From Sinotaia quadrata (lineage: Eukaryota; Mollusca; Gastropoda; Architaenioglossa; Viviparidae), in NCBI GenBank assembly GCA_028829895.1, contig CM054183.1, positions 18,074,975-18,138,974 on the forward strand: a stretch of 64,000 nt of DNA, given 5' to 3'. Shown here in pieces: positions 12,743 through 25,721 of the stretch (its first letter is position 1; every line of letters starts with the position of its first letter). The notes below the pieces were generated by a model. The model worked only from the letters and a program-made list of their open reading frames with translations. It did no database searches and was not told the DNA's origin. Made by a program: the position numbers and the translations under genes.

Positions 12743-13039
12743 AACTAAAGGTGAAAAAGTCGAGGAAGAGGAAAATGATAAGTCAGACAAAAATGTTTGA
12801 TTCTGGAAAAGAGAAGTACAATCAAAATGAGAAAGATAAAGGAGATGATGGGGGCAGGCAAAAAAAAAAAGAGGCAAACAAGGAAGTAGATTAGGTGACA
12901 AAGAATAGGATACAAAAATGAAGACAAGAAAGAAGAGGAAGGCAATAAAGAGGAAGAAGATAGGGACAGGAGAAAGACGAAGAGGATGATGAAGACAAAA
13001 AAGCGAAGGAAGACGAGAAAAATATGAGGAAGACTTAAG

Positions 13040-15062
13040 GAGCAGGAAGAAGTCAATGAAAATAAGGACAATGAGCTTGTTGATAATTGCACTCAATTTC
13101 CAGATCACAAATATTAAAAAATGTTTGACGACATGGCCTTCTGTTCTTGATTTATTAAAGTTGCATACAATGTCGCTGCTCTTTCATGGCTGTTTAATGT
13201 CGAATACAAACACGAATAAAACAGATACGTGAATCAGACAAAATACATATTTCATTCAGCCAAGTGTATGCGTTCTTACGTAGCTGTGAATACGTTCACG
13301 CGTGTGCTGAGGTTTCTCTCACCTGGACGCCATAATCCTAGTGGTCTGTGTGAGTGATTATGTGAGTGCGTGCGCACATGTACTTAGGTTTTTCTCACCT
13401 GGACGCCGTCTGACGAGTGGCATGAAATTGAACACGGTGGGGTGGCCGATACAAACATTATGGGGTGTTGAAGGAATTCTACACTCTAGTCGTCAAGTGT
13501 CCGGTAAGTTCCTTGAACTCTCCAACTGTCCCGGCCTCGCCGCACATGGCTTACCTCCCTTTCGCTCTTCTCCTGCTATGAAAGCTTATTTACAAGGTAG
13601 TTAACTCTTTCGTACTGGCCATTGCAGTGGTCTTGTGTACACTCTTACAAGCGTGGCAATTGTAAGACTTGAGCACTTTATATTATTTGGTTTATGCATC
13701 GCAGAGATTATCAGAGCTCCAGCTTTCAGTGTCAGTTAAACCGACACTTTTCTCGGGCTCAAAGCTGCTATGATCCGAAGTGCGGTGTTTTGAATCCGAA
13801 GACATACAACCAACGGTTTTTCTTTGGCACCTCCAGAAAGGAGGAAAAATGTCACTGTGATACCGGCACCCTGTTATAATTTCTTGGGTTGCAGACGAGC
13901 TTGTACGTATTAATGGCATGAGTCCCAGAAAAAATCAGAATCCCGGAATATCTTCACGTACTGTCTGTGAGTACGCTGTTTGCTGTCGGCCGTGTCCGGA
14001 CGAACGGACGTGTATTCACTAATCACACGTGAGAGAGTGTCGCGTGTACCTACCGTCTTCCAGGCACGTGCTGTCGCATACATCCATGCTGCTATGTGCA
14101 GCTGGTACGCGTCAAAGTTAGATACGGGTGGCAATAGGCTCCCTTTCCATCGTGACGTCAGCACCAGTAGAACGGATGACATAGTAAATTCTTTTCTCTA
14201 AGAAAACGAAAGGGGAGGTAATTCCAGTTTGGTTCTGAAGGTAGATCCGGCAGATCAGATAAAATCAGTCTGTGCCTGGATCCGAATACGTACCGGATGC
14301 TTTTTCCGGAGATCAACAATGTATATTTACCAGAATTAAGGAAAAGCAGTATTTTACTGACAGGAAAAAATGATCACTAGAGCTTTCATTTCTGCTTTCA
14401 TTTATACAATTGCAGCATTCATTTCTGGTCTAAGCAACTCCAGGCGTTCTGTGTAGTAGCGTTACTACCGCCAGTTGTAGGAAATATGCCATCTTGTGCA
14501 AACCTCTGATGTAAACTTTTTTCAGTCACAAATTAGTAACGCATGAATGAACTCTCAGGAAACCACATTCATCGAACTGCGTTTTGTTCTCATGTTATTA
14601 TTACTGATATTTAAAATATATTTTATTTCATGAATTTGTATGTCACGTGATGTTTTGGCCTGCCCAGTCGTTGTGCTGACACTAATCGAGTTATGAGAAT
14701 TCTCTTGATGCGCCATTGTCCAGCCTGAAATCCATCACCACTGAAAGCCTGGTGCCTTGCCAAATATTAACATACCTCTCTGGCATTACTGAGACCGTGA
14801 ACATGGTGATGCCAGCATTGGAAATTTAAACCAGAACCGTTTCGCTGACGTAGTATCATCGCCACGCTCTTGACTCGATCCTATCCGCATGCAGCAACGG
14901 GCGACTTGTGCCAGCGCTTTGGCTTTCAACTGACATCACTTGTTTCTCATTCTCAGGTTAACGAATGGCTTGGAAATGCCCGAGTTGTCGTCCCTATTTC
15001 AGTGCAGCACTGTAGAGTGCTCTGTAAATGCCGAGACTTGACGCCAGTTCATCGTTTTTATG

Positions 15063-15065
<3 letters not shown>
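13040..15065. other. Less AT-rich, CpG-containing stretch, no supported gene
   Basis: Composition is more balanced than its neighbours between about 13380 and 14320, with CpGs and CRE/E-box-like words (GTGACGTCAGC at 14153, CACGTG). A consensus-like donor CCG|GTAAGTT lies at 13503 and an acceptor-like TTGTTTCTCATTCTCAG at 14957. Several 60-90-codon frames occur on both strands but none has a family motif or a consistent exon partner. CTCACCTGGACGCC is duplicated at 13318 and 13396. Confidence 0.35.
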
Positions 15066-15144
<79 letters not shown>

Positions 15145-15345
15145 GAGAGAGGAACATAACAATGGATTTGTGTAGGTATATGTGTGCGTGCGAGTGTGTG
15201 TGTGTGTGTGTGTGTTAGAGAGAAACACAGGACGGATTTATGCGTGCGTGTATATATATATATGTGTGTGTGTGTGTGCGTGTATGCGTGCTTTTATATA
15301 TATATATATATGTCTGTGTGTGAGTGAGTGTATGCGTGCGTGGCT
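15066..15345. repeat. Compound (GT)n/(TA)n microsatellites
   Basis: GT runs at 15066-15141, 15195-15214 and 15262-15280, with TA runs at 15250-15262 and 15295-15311; the block GTGTGTTAGAGAGA occurs twice. Confidence 0.95.
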
Positions 15346-15870
15346 TGCCGAGATCGTACAATGTCACTTGTCAGAGATGTTTAGATTCTCTAGGCAATGG
15401 CGGTTCATTTCGAGAGCTTGCCACCCGCCCTCCCCAGAGGACTCCTGTGTCCTGGCACTCCTGCAGGGATCTTTGCCCTTATTCTAGACCAGCGGCCCTT
15501 AATTTCTCTCGTGTCCGACTTCAGACAGACAGCGGCTGTCGTAATTTGACGATTATCACGTGCACGGTGAAACAAGCGGAATGGTAGACTTCCGTTTACA
15601 AAGCATGTTGGCATTTAAAGCACCTAAAAATAGTACTAGATAAACTCCTACACAGTACAGAGCAACACCCCCCTCCCACCAGAATAAAGGAAAAGTAGTA
15701 TTTTACCACCACCACCAATACCCCCACCCCCATACACAAATGCACACTTACGGACACAGAGATCATACATATAATCTATAGACTGTGTATACATGAGTAG
15801 GAATTATTTATTCCTTACAGAAATACATGCAAGAGAATTTTATATACTTTTAAAAGTGTGGCAAGGAAAA

Positions 15871-16195
15871 ATCATTGAAGAACTAGTTGGTATTATTTGT
15901 CTTGTGTGGTAGTTACCAATCATTGAAGAACTAGATGGTATTATTTGTCTTGTGTGGTAGTTACCAATCATTGAAGAACTAGTTGGTATTATTTGTCTTG
16001 TGTGGTAGTTACCAATCATTGAAGAACTAGTTGGTATTATTTGTCTTGTGTGGTAGTTACCAATCATTGAAGAACTAGATGGTATTATTTGTCTTGTGTG
16101 GTAGTTAACAATCATTGAAGAACTAGATGGTATTATTTGTCTTGTGTGGTAGTTACCAATCATTGAAGAACTAGTTGGTATTAGTTGTCTTGCAC
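15871..16195. repeat. 48-bp minisatellite, ~6.7 copies
   Basis: Unit ATCATTGAAGAACTAGTTGG then TATTATTTGTCTTGTGTGGT then AGTTACCA. 48 is a multiple of three, so the minus strand reads as a 16-residue protein repeat; codon 'conservation' is the repeat itself. Confidence 0.96.
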
Positions 16196-16364
16196 ACATG
16201 AGGAGGTACAAGAATGAACGTTTTACAATACTTTTGAGAATGAACTGCCACTAAAAATAAATTAACATTATTTACTGATCGCATACAAAGGACATAACTG
16301 CGTGTCTACTTCTTTCGCTCACACAATAGACGTGAACCTATTGCTTTCACTGAAAAACACTGTG

Positions 16365-16475
16365 TTAGTACCTCTTTTGCAAAACAACACTGTACTAGTA
16401 TTTCTTGTGCAAAACAACACTGTACTAGTATTTCTTGTGCAAAACAACACTGTACTAGTAATGCTTGTGCAAAAC
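16365..16475. repeat. 30-bp minisatellite, ~4 copies
   Basis: CTGTACTAGTATTTCTTGTG then CAAAACAACA, three close copies and one diverged. Confidence 0.9.
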
Positions 16476-16690
16476 AATGATGTGTGTATTTTACTCGAAC
16501 CCAAACAACATACACATTCACTGCTAACTCGTACATCACAAAATGATGTATCTACTGCTAGCTTACAAAAGAATGGTTATCTGCTGCTCGCGCACAAACA
16601 ACAGAATGATATATCTACTGTTCACCTACAAACAACGAGGGTACATACTGTTAACTTACCAAGTAAATTAATGCATCTTTTGTTTGCGCA

Positions 16691-17055
16691 CAAACATATC
16701 TACTGCTAACTTACAAACAACACAATGATCTATATCAATATTGCTTGCGCACACAAAACGAAATTAATGATATCTTTCTCCAAACAGATTTACTTCTATT
16801 GCTTTCGCACAAACATATCTACTGCTAACTTACAAAACAACATAATGATCTATATCACTATTGCTTGCGCACACAAAACGACATTAATGATATCTTTCTC
16901 CAAATAGATTTACTTCTATTGCTTTCGCACAAACATATCTACTGCTAACTTACAAACAACACAATGATCTATATCACTATTGCTTGCGCACACAAAACGA
17001 AATTAATGATATCTTTCTCCAAATAGATTTACTTCTATTGCTTTCGCAAAAACAG
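16691..17055. repeat. 119-bp tandem repeat, 3 copies
   Basis: CAAACATATCTACTGCTAAC recurs at 16691, 16810 and 16930; copies include AATGATATCTTTCTCCAAA. Confidence 0.93.
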
Positions 17056-17077
17056 CAAATGTGTTTCCATCGATCGA

Positions 17078-17225
17078 GCACAAGACATATCTACTCCTCA
17101 TTCAAAAGAGTTGACGAATACAAGATTTAAAAAGAAATGTTTTGTGCACAAGACATATCTACTGCTCATTCAAAAGAGTTGACGAATACAAGATTTAAAA
17201 AGAAATGTTTTGTGCAAAAGATCGT
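17078..17225. repeat. 76-bp tandem repeat, 2 copies
   Basis: GCACAAGACATATCTACT at 17078 and 17154, each followed by CATTCAAAAGAGTTGACGAA. Confidence 0.9.
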
Positions 17226-17439
17226 GTAAGTAAAGAGACAAGCAGAAACAAGACAAACAATTGTACTTGGAAAGTATATTTACTCTGAAAATGTAATTTA
17301 AAAGCCAAAACCAGAAAAGTATTGAAACTCAATGCAAGGACTTGAAGGAGCAGAATGAAGGAAACGTTCCACCCGGACAGAGGCATAGAAAGAAGATTTT
17401 TAACTGTTGATTAAAATTATTTAAATTTCAGATTTGCTT

Positions 17440-17790
17440 TGCGATCATCATCATCATCATCATCATCATCGTCGTCGTCACCGTAATTATTTTTATTGTC
17501 GTCGTCGTTTCATCATCATGAGTAGCGACAGGTAATTAAAAATAATACCATTAGCAAATTACTGATTTCATCATCTTCTTCATCAGCAGCAGCATCCCCT
17601 TTACCGATAAAAGCAGTCGGTAATTAGGAATATAACATCCACAGCAGCATCACTGACGTAGTCGTTGGTATTAGTGTCATCGTAGAGCAGCTGATATTGC
17701 TGGTGATGATGATGATGACGATAATGATGACAATCATGAGCACGATGATGATGATGATGACGACGACGACGATGATGATCTCATAATCTT
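17440..17790. repeat. (ATC)n/(GTC)n and (GAT)n/(GAC)n trinucleotide repeats
   Basis: CATCAT run at 17441-17470, GTCGTC at 17471-17508, GATGAT and GACGAC at 17703-17780. Confidence 0.9.
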
Positions 17791-18079
17791 GTCGATAATG
17801 GCGATTACTCCGTCCCTTTACAGTAATGCCATTGCCTATTAGAGAAAATGAAAACGAACATCTTTGTTGTAGATATTATTGGCAGGGAGTCAATACGATT
17901 TCGTTTGTAGACCACACCTAAGCCATCTGTTTATCGCATCGCTGCTGATTCCTTCAGAAAACAAGCGCAAGTAACTCGGTACATCTAGATGACGTCATCA
18001 GAGTGTTTTGCGTTTTATGTTTTGTTGTCTGTTTATCGGGTGCGTTGAGAAAATCGAATATAGTTGTAGAATAAGGGAG

Positions 18080-18355
18080 TCTTCTTTTCTTCTTCTTCTT
18101 TTCTCTTCCTTCTTCAGTAATCATTCGTCCTCTTGTTATTAGTGGTTATTTTTTTTTGTTCTGTCTTCTTTTTCTTGCTTGTTCTTCTGTCTTCTTACTT
18201 GTTTTCCCTTTTGATCCTTTCTTCAGTCTCTGTCTTTTTTTCTTGTTCCTTTCTTCTTCTTGTTTTATTTCTCTTTTTTTTCTTCTTCTTCCTTCTTCTT
18301 CTTCTTTCTTCTTCTTCTTTCTTCCTTTTCTTGCATTTCTTTTTTCTTTTCTTCT
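18080..18355. repeat. (TTC)n-rich tract
   Basis: Pyrimidine-rich CTTCTT runs; open frames on both strands are compositional. Confidence 0.9.
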
Positions 18356-18629
18356 GAACCGTCTTCTTTCATCCAACCGTAAACATTTGTTCCGTGTTAA
18401 TAAAGAATTTAAAATTAATTCCCACAAACCGTCAACAATATTTCCGAACAGTTGTCCTCTCTACAGACACTACACTTGACAAGGTGTCAATTCAGCATTT
18501 TGGTCTCCAAGCACATAGTGACATACAGCAATGTCCAAACAAGCTAACATACTTATTTGCTGTTAAGAATAATTATTCTAATAGATATTCCCAACAGCGC
18601 CTTCCGTACTAGTAGATATGCTCAATGTA

Positions 18630-18880
18630 AATAAACAATAATGAAACCAGTTTCAAAATAAGTAAATAATAATGAAACCAGTTTCAAAGTACGTAAATCA
18701 TAATTAAATCAGTTTCAAAATAAGTAAATAGTAATGAAACCAGTTTCAAAGTAAAAGTAAATTAAAATGAATCAGTTTCAAAGTAAAAGTAAATTAAAAT
18801 GAATCAGTTTCAAAGTACGTAAATCATAATGAAACCACTTCAAATTAAGTAAATCAAAATGAAACCAGTCTCACTTTTAA
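18630..18880. repeat. 30-37-bp minisatellite, ~7 copies
   Basis: TAATGAAACCAGTTTCAAA with GTAAAT spacer; each unit holds the small palindrome GAAACCAGTTTC. Confidence 0.9.
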
Positions 18881-19189
18881 TTCATTTTGTAATTCACCAA
18901 GAGAGCATGCTAATAACCATTCTCAGATAGTCTCACTGTTAATATTTCTTCAGCCGTGAGCTATTTTCTGGGATAATATTTGCAGAGCGAACTTATCTGA
19001 AAAAACCTGAACCAAATCCAAGTAGGTATCCATCAGTACAACTTTTGCTGCTCTTAAACATACCGTCCAAACATTTGTTTGAACTGATTCCTTTCATGGG
19101 GGTGGAGGGTGGGGTGAATCTGTCGCACGTATCAAATGGCAAACTTTAAATTGATTGAATGGAGGCTTGCTTTGTAGAATATTGTATAT

Positions 19190-19535
19190 TTACTGGTACA
19201 CAATTTCATTGTCAAATTCCATTCCCTTTTTGTGTTTGATGTACCAATACACTTGGTACACAATTTCATTGTCAAATTCTATTCCCTTTTTGTTTGATGT
19301 ACCAATTCATGTGACACTTGGTACACAATTTAATTGTCAAATTCCATTCCCTTTTTGTGCGGATGTACCAATACACTTGACACTGATACACAATTTCATT
19401 GTCAAATTCCATTCCATTTTTGTGCTGATGTGCCAATACACGTGACACAGAATTACATTGTCACATTCCATTCTGATTTTGTACAGATATGTACTGGATA
19501 CACAATTTCACTGTCACATTCCATTTCCCTTAGTA
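19190..19535. repeat. ~60-bp minisatellite, 5-6 copies
   Basis: TACACAATTTCATTGTCAAA then TTCCATTCCCTTTTTGTG then GATGTACCAATACACT. Confidence 0.9.
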
Positions 19536-19804
19536 CTGAAGTACTGAAAGAGCTGACGAAATGGTATTAATGTTAACTGTTAATGAAGGACAATTTGGTC
19601 TGCTAAATGAACTTAATTTTATTTTATCTGCTTGTCTCAGATTCGTGAGGCAGGATCGTTAATATTCGCTACTGATTATTTTGCTTTCAAGATTAGAACG
19701 AGCAAACGTGACACAAGCATAAGTAAAGTGGAAGTAAATCCTCCTACTCTGAAACTCACAACTCTTGCAGACTTACTGAATGCTGAACCTGCTTTGAATA
19801 ACGA

Positions 19805-20195
19805 CAGCTTGAAGTGACCTACTTACCTGATTCGGATCGGGACGGCTTGCAGTGGCCTACTTACCTGATTTGAATCGCGACGGCTTAAATCGTTACTTAC
19901 CTGGATTGATTCACGACAGCTTGAAGAAGGTTGCTTATCTGGATTGGATCACGACGGCTTCAAGTGACCTACTTACCTGGATTGATTCACGACAGCTTGA
20001 AGAAGGTTGCTTATCTGGATTGGATCACGACGGCTTGAAGTGACCTACTTACCTCTTTCGGATCGCGATGGGCTTGAAGTGGCATACTTGGCTCATTTTG
20101 ATCGCGACTGCTTGAGATGGTCTCTTTACCTGATTTTGATCGTGATGGCTTGAGGTGACCTACTTGCCTGATTCGAATTACGACGGCTTCATTGC
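19805..20195. repeat. ~41-bp minisatellite, ~9 copies
   Basis: ACGGCTTGAAGTGACCTACT then TACCTGATT then GGATCGC, with an 83-bp subunit (19910-19992 and 19993-20050) repeated twice. Confidence 0.88.
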
Positions 20196-20682
20196 GTGCA
20201 GGTGCACAGTCACAGTTACTTTCTTGGTATTTCAGAAAGTTATCTGTTAAAAGACATCGATCTGAATTTCTGTCTATTGGGAATTTTTAAAATCAATACC
20301 TATTTTATCATTGATTTACTGTTTATTTGGGATCTGCTTGCAGTTATATGTGTTTCTTGTCAATGGTCAGAGGTCTGTTCAAGATGGCTTTGTGACCTTG
20401 GCTAAAATTTATAACAATAACTATTGTCTTCGTGCCGCTAACAAGATCGCAAGGACAGATTGAAATATCAGCGCTCAACTCCGTGTTAGGTGATGCAAAG
20501 AATGTGTTACATTTGATCTCCCATCTTCTGTGTCCGTGTTCTGTAATTTCTGTGTTAAGCTTTTAAGTCGTAATAGATGATACGAAGAATGTGTTATATT
20601 AGAACTCACGGTTCACGGATTTTAATTGATATATATAATGTTGAACATTTGATATAATGTCAAAATGTATGTTTGATACTTG

Positions 20683-20684
<2 letters not shown>

Positions 20685-20727
<43 letters not shown>
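20685..20727. repeat. (GT)n microsatellite
   Basis: Perfect GT run of about 42 bp. Confidence 0.97.
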
Positions 20728-20728
<1 letters not shown>

Positions 20729-20779
20729 AGGGGGCTGAATCGTCACTATGCATTTAACATTTGATATAATGTCTTAATT

Positions 20780-21120
20780 GTTTATTTCACGTTTGATGAA
20801 CATCCTCGTGCATATTTAACATTTCAAGTAAAACTTTAAGTATGTTTGACATGTGATTAACGTCCTAGTGCACGTTTGAAATTTGAAATAATATCATAGT
20901 GTACGTAATGAGGTAATGCACGTTTGAAATTTGAAGTAATGTCCTAATGTACGTTGGACGTAATGAGGTAATGCACGTTTGAAATTTGAAGTAATGTCCT
21001 AATGTACGTTGGACGTAATGAGGTAATGCACGTTTGAAATTTGAAGTAATGTCCTAATGTACGTTGGACGTAATGAGGTAATGCACGTTGACTTTTGAAG
21101 TAATGTCCTAGTGTACGTTG
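20780..21120. repeat. 55-bp minisatellite, 3-4 copies, with diverged upstream units
   Basis: TGAGGTAATGCACGTTTGAA at 20909, 20964 and 21019, strict 55-bp period; related CACGTTTGAAATTTGAAATA words reach back to about 20780. Confidence 0.92.
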
Positions 21121-21224
21121 GACCACTTGGATGAACTCACTGCCGTAAAGAAATCAGGCCTATTATATATTCAATCAAGCACTTTTGATTCACAGAGGCT
21201 ATTTCAAAACTCGATACTTACTAA

Positions 21225-21565
21225 ACGGGTTGAGGTTTAATTTAAAAAGACTCAAGAGATAATAAAACAGATTTGTTGAGGTTAGATTAAAAAGATTTCT
21301 AGAGATAATTAAACTAATTAGTTGAGGTTTGATAAAACGACTTCGTTAGTTGAGATAATAAAACTAATTAGTTGAGGTTTGATAATAAAAAAAAAAGACT
21401 TCGTTAGTTGAGATAATAAAACTAATTAGTTGAGGTTTTAATAAAAATTCTTCAAGAGATAAAAAAACTAAATAGTTGAAGTTTAATCAAAAAGTCTTCG
21501 AGAGATAATAAAACTAATTAGATTAGATTTGTTGAAAAGACTTCGAGAGATAATAGAACGAATTT
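21225..21565. repeat. ~45-50-bp degenerate minisatellite, ~7 copies
   Basis: GAGATAATAAAACTAATTAG then TTGAGGTTTGATAAAA then GACTTCG. Confidence 0.88.
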
Positions 21566-22124
21566 GCTCAGGTTTGATGAAAACTAATTTTAAAAATGAT
21601 AAGACAATGGTGGTACCTTTAAATTTTATGCGTACAATATGTAATGATGTGGCGACATCCTTTAAGTCAACTCCTGAAATTAGAACAGCGGTCCGCCGTG
21701 ATTCCAAACTCAACTCCTAACCGTGAAATTAAGTTATTTCAGTAAATTTGAAGTGGTAATTTGATTTTATTTAGCTCTCGTTGCTTAACACATTTATTTT
21801 TAAAATTATCAATTAGCCCTATTTAAAAAGAAGCTAAGCGCAGCATCCTGCTAACTTTTACCTTTAAAAATAAAAATAGCAATAATTACCAAATTCATTA
21901 AGTCACTTGTATTCATTCAAAACTGCTATCTTCTGTGCTGATTAAGTGATTTACTTCCCTTTGGAAAATACTTCCGCTTCATGTTGCTGCTTATAATTAA
22001 CGTCATTAAATTTACAAAGTAAACTATAAAGGGAAGTAAGTTCTTAGTAAAACTGCTTTATTTTATTTATAGTGTAAGTACAATAACTCGACTACCTGCA
22101 TGGCTTTAGTTTGGTTAGGTGACT

Positions 22125-22460
22125 GTACGTTTATTTGTTTTATATTAAGACATACAACTTCGCTTCAGAGAATAGCAAACTAGAGTTTTGCAAGTCACTG
22201 TATCGTTTAACTGTTTTATATTAAGACATACAACTTCGTTCTTCAGAGAATAGCAAACTAGAGTTTTTCAAGTCACTGTATCGTTTAACTGTTTTATATT
22301 AAGACATACAACTTCTTTCTTCAGAGAATAGCAAACTAGAGTTTTGCAAGTCACTGTATCGTTTAACTGTTTTATATTTAAGACATACAACTTCTTTCTT
22401 CAGAGAATAGCAAACTAGAGTTTTGCAAATCAATGTATCGAGTTAACTGTTTTAAAACTT
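22125..22460. repeat. 78-bp minisatellite, 4 copies
   Basis: AACTGTTTTATATTAAGACA at 22209, 22287 and 22365, each followed by CAGAGAATAGCAAACTAGAG. Confidence 0.93.
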
Positions 22461-23040
22461 ATTAATAGAACACGATTCGTCGTAGAGCAATAATCAATAC
22501 TGCGATTAGAACTATTTTACAGTAGATTTAACATATTACCCGATACATTATACATGAAAATCGCAACTCTATCAGATGATTTGTGACAAGAAATCTACCC
22601 TCACGTGCACTTGCAAAACCCCCGCCCCCACTCCATGTCACTCCCACCTCATCCGTCACATAATAAAGCAGAGTTCCAAAGAAAGTATGCACAAGCAGTT
22701 CCACGTGATGGAAGCCACGACTGAATGTGAAAAGTAGCAGACCAAGCGACACTCTAAATACATATAATCGCCAGAAGACTGATCTGCAGTGCGGCAAAGA
22801 GGACATTATGTATTCCCAGTGCACTGAAAATGGCTCACAACCTAGCCTGGCACAACGGCAATTATACTAGCCATCGGTTAGCCTTAGGTCTAGACAAAGT
22901 GTCGGTACTCCTTAGTCAGTCACGCACTGTGGCTGAGTATTGAATTGAGTTGGTGCGAAATAAAGGCACGAACAAAAGACCCACCGATCCCGAAGATACC
23001 CCCACACGCACACACACACACACACACTCATCTTGAAAAC
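22460..23040. other. No supported gene
   Basis: Contains a 98-codon minus-strand frame (22528-22824) that is somewhat hydrophobic but has no recognisable motif, and a short (CA)n at 22988-23015. Confidence 0.4.
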
Positions 23041-23349
23041 AAAGCAAAACAATCTATTTTTTCGTCCTAGTTAACCTATTGCAAATTTTTCTAATTTTTA
23101 AATCTGAAATTTTTCTGGTCCTTTTAATTAATTATTTTGTTTATTTTCGTTGGTGTTGCTAACTGTTTTCTCTGCTTTCCTTTCCTGAACTTTTTTTGAT
23201 AAGAAGTGGCTTTTTTCTCTTTTCTTTTGTGTGCATGTCTATCGAAACACAATGTTGCAAAATCGGAGGAATAAATTATATTTCAAAAGGCTATTCTCGT
23301 CCTTCTCTTGGCTTATTTCCGTTTCAATCTTTTTTCTCTTTTGTCTCTT

Positions 23350-23580
23350 TCCTTCAGACACTGAACATCTCTCTCCTTCAGACACTGAACATCTCTCTCC
23401 TTCAGACACTAAACATCTCTCTCCTTCAGACAATGAACATCTCTCTCCTTTAGACAAAGAACATCTCTCTCCTTCAGACAATGAACATCTCTCTCCTTCA
23501 GTAACTGAACATCTCTCTCCTTTAGACAAAGAACATCTCTCTCATTCAGACAATGCATATCTCTCCTTCAGACACTGAAC
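23350..23580. repeat. 24-bp minisatellite, ~9 copies
   Basis: CTCCTTCAGACACTGAACAT then CTCT. Being a multiple of three it produces open frames on both strands (SPSDTEHL on plus, SEGERCSV on minus), which are not genes. Confidence 0.95.
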
Positions 23581-24068
23581 ACCAATTATGAAACATGAAA
23601 CCACCATAATAGGTTCACATGTCAATGTACTGAAGAGCAAACAATAATTTAGTTTATAGTCATAAAGCGATAGAAATAGACGCTTATTGTTATTTTGTTT
23701 TTCAATGATTTCAACGTTCATTTCAAAATCAGTCTACTTTGGTTAAGTAGGGACTGGTATCAAGTCGGATTCTGATGTCCCCTGAGTTTTGATTATCTTT
23801 ATTTCCAGAGTTGTTTTTAGCGATGGTTACCTATTCATTCAAAATAATAGTAAACGTTTCTTTAATCCCCCCTCATCTTTCCCACTTTATCTACATACCA
23901 AATCTTTTTTTTTTAAAGAAAAAGTCAGTGTCAAATAAATGAATGTGTTTGGTAGTACGCATGTTTCTGTCTGTCTGTGTATAATTCATTGAGCATTTTT
24001 TGTGTTATGTGAGTATGTATGTATGAGAGAGAGGGGGGTGGGGAAGAGAGATTAATTACAATGTTAAC

Positions 24069-25721
24069 TGTGACAGAGTAAATTTGCCCCTCCTTATTTT
24101 TAATTTTAATTGGTATACAAACTGCTAAATTGTCAGAGTAACCCGACCTTGGGCACTCCTTATGGTGTTATTTTGAAAGAGTCACAGTTGAAGTAAACAG
24201 CCTAAGGCAAGAATATACTAGATTCGCTGACCTAATGGAAACTGACTGTACAGTTTTCTATTATCCAATGATTTTCTATTTATGAGAACGAGACCAGCAA
24301 ACTGGCTGAAATTAAAGAATTCTAACCTTTATTCACTTTGAATCTGAGTGACGAAGATAGAAGTCCGGCTTGAAGACAGTCATTACCTTGAGTGGTGAGT
24401 TTAACTGACTAATTGATAGAGAATGGACAGAAACATTTCTTGCATTTTACTACAAAATATTATACTTGTTTTTATGTAGACATGTACTATGTGAGTTAAC
24501 TTTTATTTCTACAGATTTTTGAACTAAGCTGCACCCATGAGGTGTATTAATTTGTGACATTGTTTGATACATTGTACTTATTGTACCACGTGTGCATGGG
24601 ACTAATGAATACTGTTGCAGGAGATTGTATATTTGAGAACAGATGTGACATAGAATGAAGTTATATTGTAATGAATAGGAAACTTAGGCTTGTTCCTTGA
24701 TTATATGTTACAGGGAACAAGTGCCTTCTTCCTTCCTTTCTGGACTTGAAGTCTTGAGTGTCGTGTTGCAAGCTTCAAGTCTCAAGGTGAAAGTTATTTT
24801 AATGGATTCATGGTCTTAAGTTGTCTGACCGGATAGTGTGGGAACGTCTATTGTGGTGTGTGTAAGCATAAGGGAATATGCTACACCATTATTTGATGTA
24901 CCTAAAGCAAGGGATGCTAAGTACATCAGATCAGTGAAGTACCAAATCAAGGCATGCTAAGTACATCAGTACAGTGAAGTACAAAAACCATTGTGATTGT
25001 GTTCTGCTCAAGAAACTGCTGGTGGAAGCAAGCACCAATTTGGTTGAGAAGAAACACTCCTCAGTATTTTCTATGCATAAGGTGGAAAACACGTGCTGTC
25101 ATGCAGACATTCTGACACAGTGACGTTGTTGCAAAGGCCAGTAAAAGACTGTTGGCTTAATCCAGGTCACGTAAAAAGACTTTAACTACTTAACTCTAAT
25201 AACTCAATTTCTACTCTCTAATACGACTAACCTGCGTATTTGTATTGACTCTACTGTTGAACTGTAATTATTTTATTATTATTATTATTTGATATGTAGA
25301 GAGAGATTGTAATAATAGTTATCCAAAAATGGGTTTGTGGAATATTGTGTTATTTATCTATTGTAATTTGTATATTTGATTTTTTCTTTTAATAAATTTA
25401 TTGTTATACTTTCTTACGTATAATGAAATTGATAATCTTATGTTGGAGTAGAAAGTGGGTGGATGGGGGCTCGCTAAATATAGATTGCAGTCGGATTTGT
25501 CTTCTCCCTTAGTAAGTTTTCCACCTGCAGAATCCTTATGTTGGGTGATGTTGTGGAATAGAGAAAACAACGCCAAAATATCCGCCAAGTGAGAGACGAG
25601 TGGTGTCTGTCGGAGGATCATTAATAAAATAAAATCAATATTCTCATCACTTGAAATTAGTTATGAAAGATTAATTAATAATAATAATTATCTTCATTAA
25701 CTAAGTGAAGAGTGCGTGTCA
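24069..25721 (+). mobile_element. Interspersed LTR-like repeat, copy B (near full length)
   Basis: About 1.65 kb. Starts TGTGACAGAGTAAATTTGCC and ends GTGCGTGTCA. Matches copy A over its first 0.6 kb, copy C through most of its length and copy D over its last 0.35 kb. Contains an AATAAA inside TTTTAATAAATTTATTG near 25390 that is conserved in copies C and D, as expected of a polyadenylation signal in an LTR. No open frame of note; a minus-strand frame at 25358-25621 is inside the repeat. Confidence 0.72.

Noticed and set aside
12578..13108. 176-codon minus-strand frame rich in V/I and L/S
   Set aside because: Made of the ACT/ATT trinucleotide run and the adjoining purine-rich tract; low complexity.
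13694..14201. Cys-containing small protein or exon (CYDPKCG, KCHCD)
   Set aside because: Overlapping antisense frames are just as open, and no acceptor/donor pair in phase was found; Cys spacing matches no family I recognise.
15840..16211. Minus-strand repeat protein of 16-residue units
   Set aside because: The 48-bp minisatellite is a multiple of three, so any frame without a stop in one unit stays open; no start context, signal or homology.
22528..22824. 98-codon minus-strand frame with hydrophobic stretches (membrane protein?)
   Set aside because: No family motif, no exon partners and no clear splice sites; composition can explain it.
23231..23578. SPSDTEHL repeat protein (plus) and SEGERCSV repeat protein (minus)
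   Set aside because: Both strands are open over a 24-bp minisatellite; neither is supported by splice sites or composition outside the repeat.
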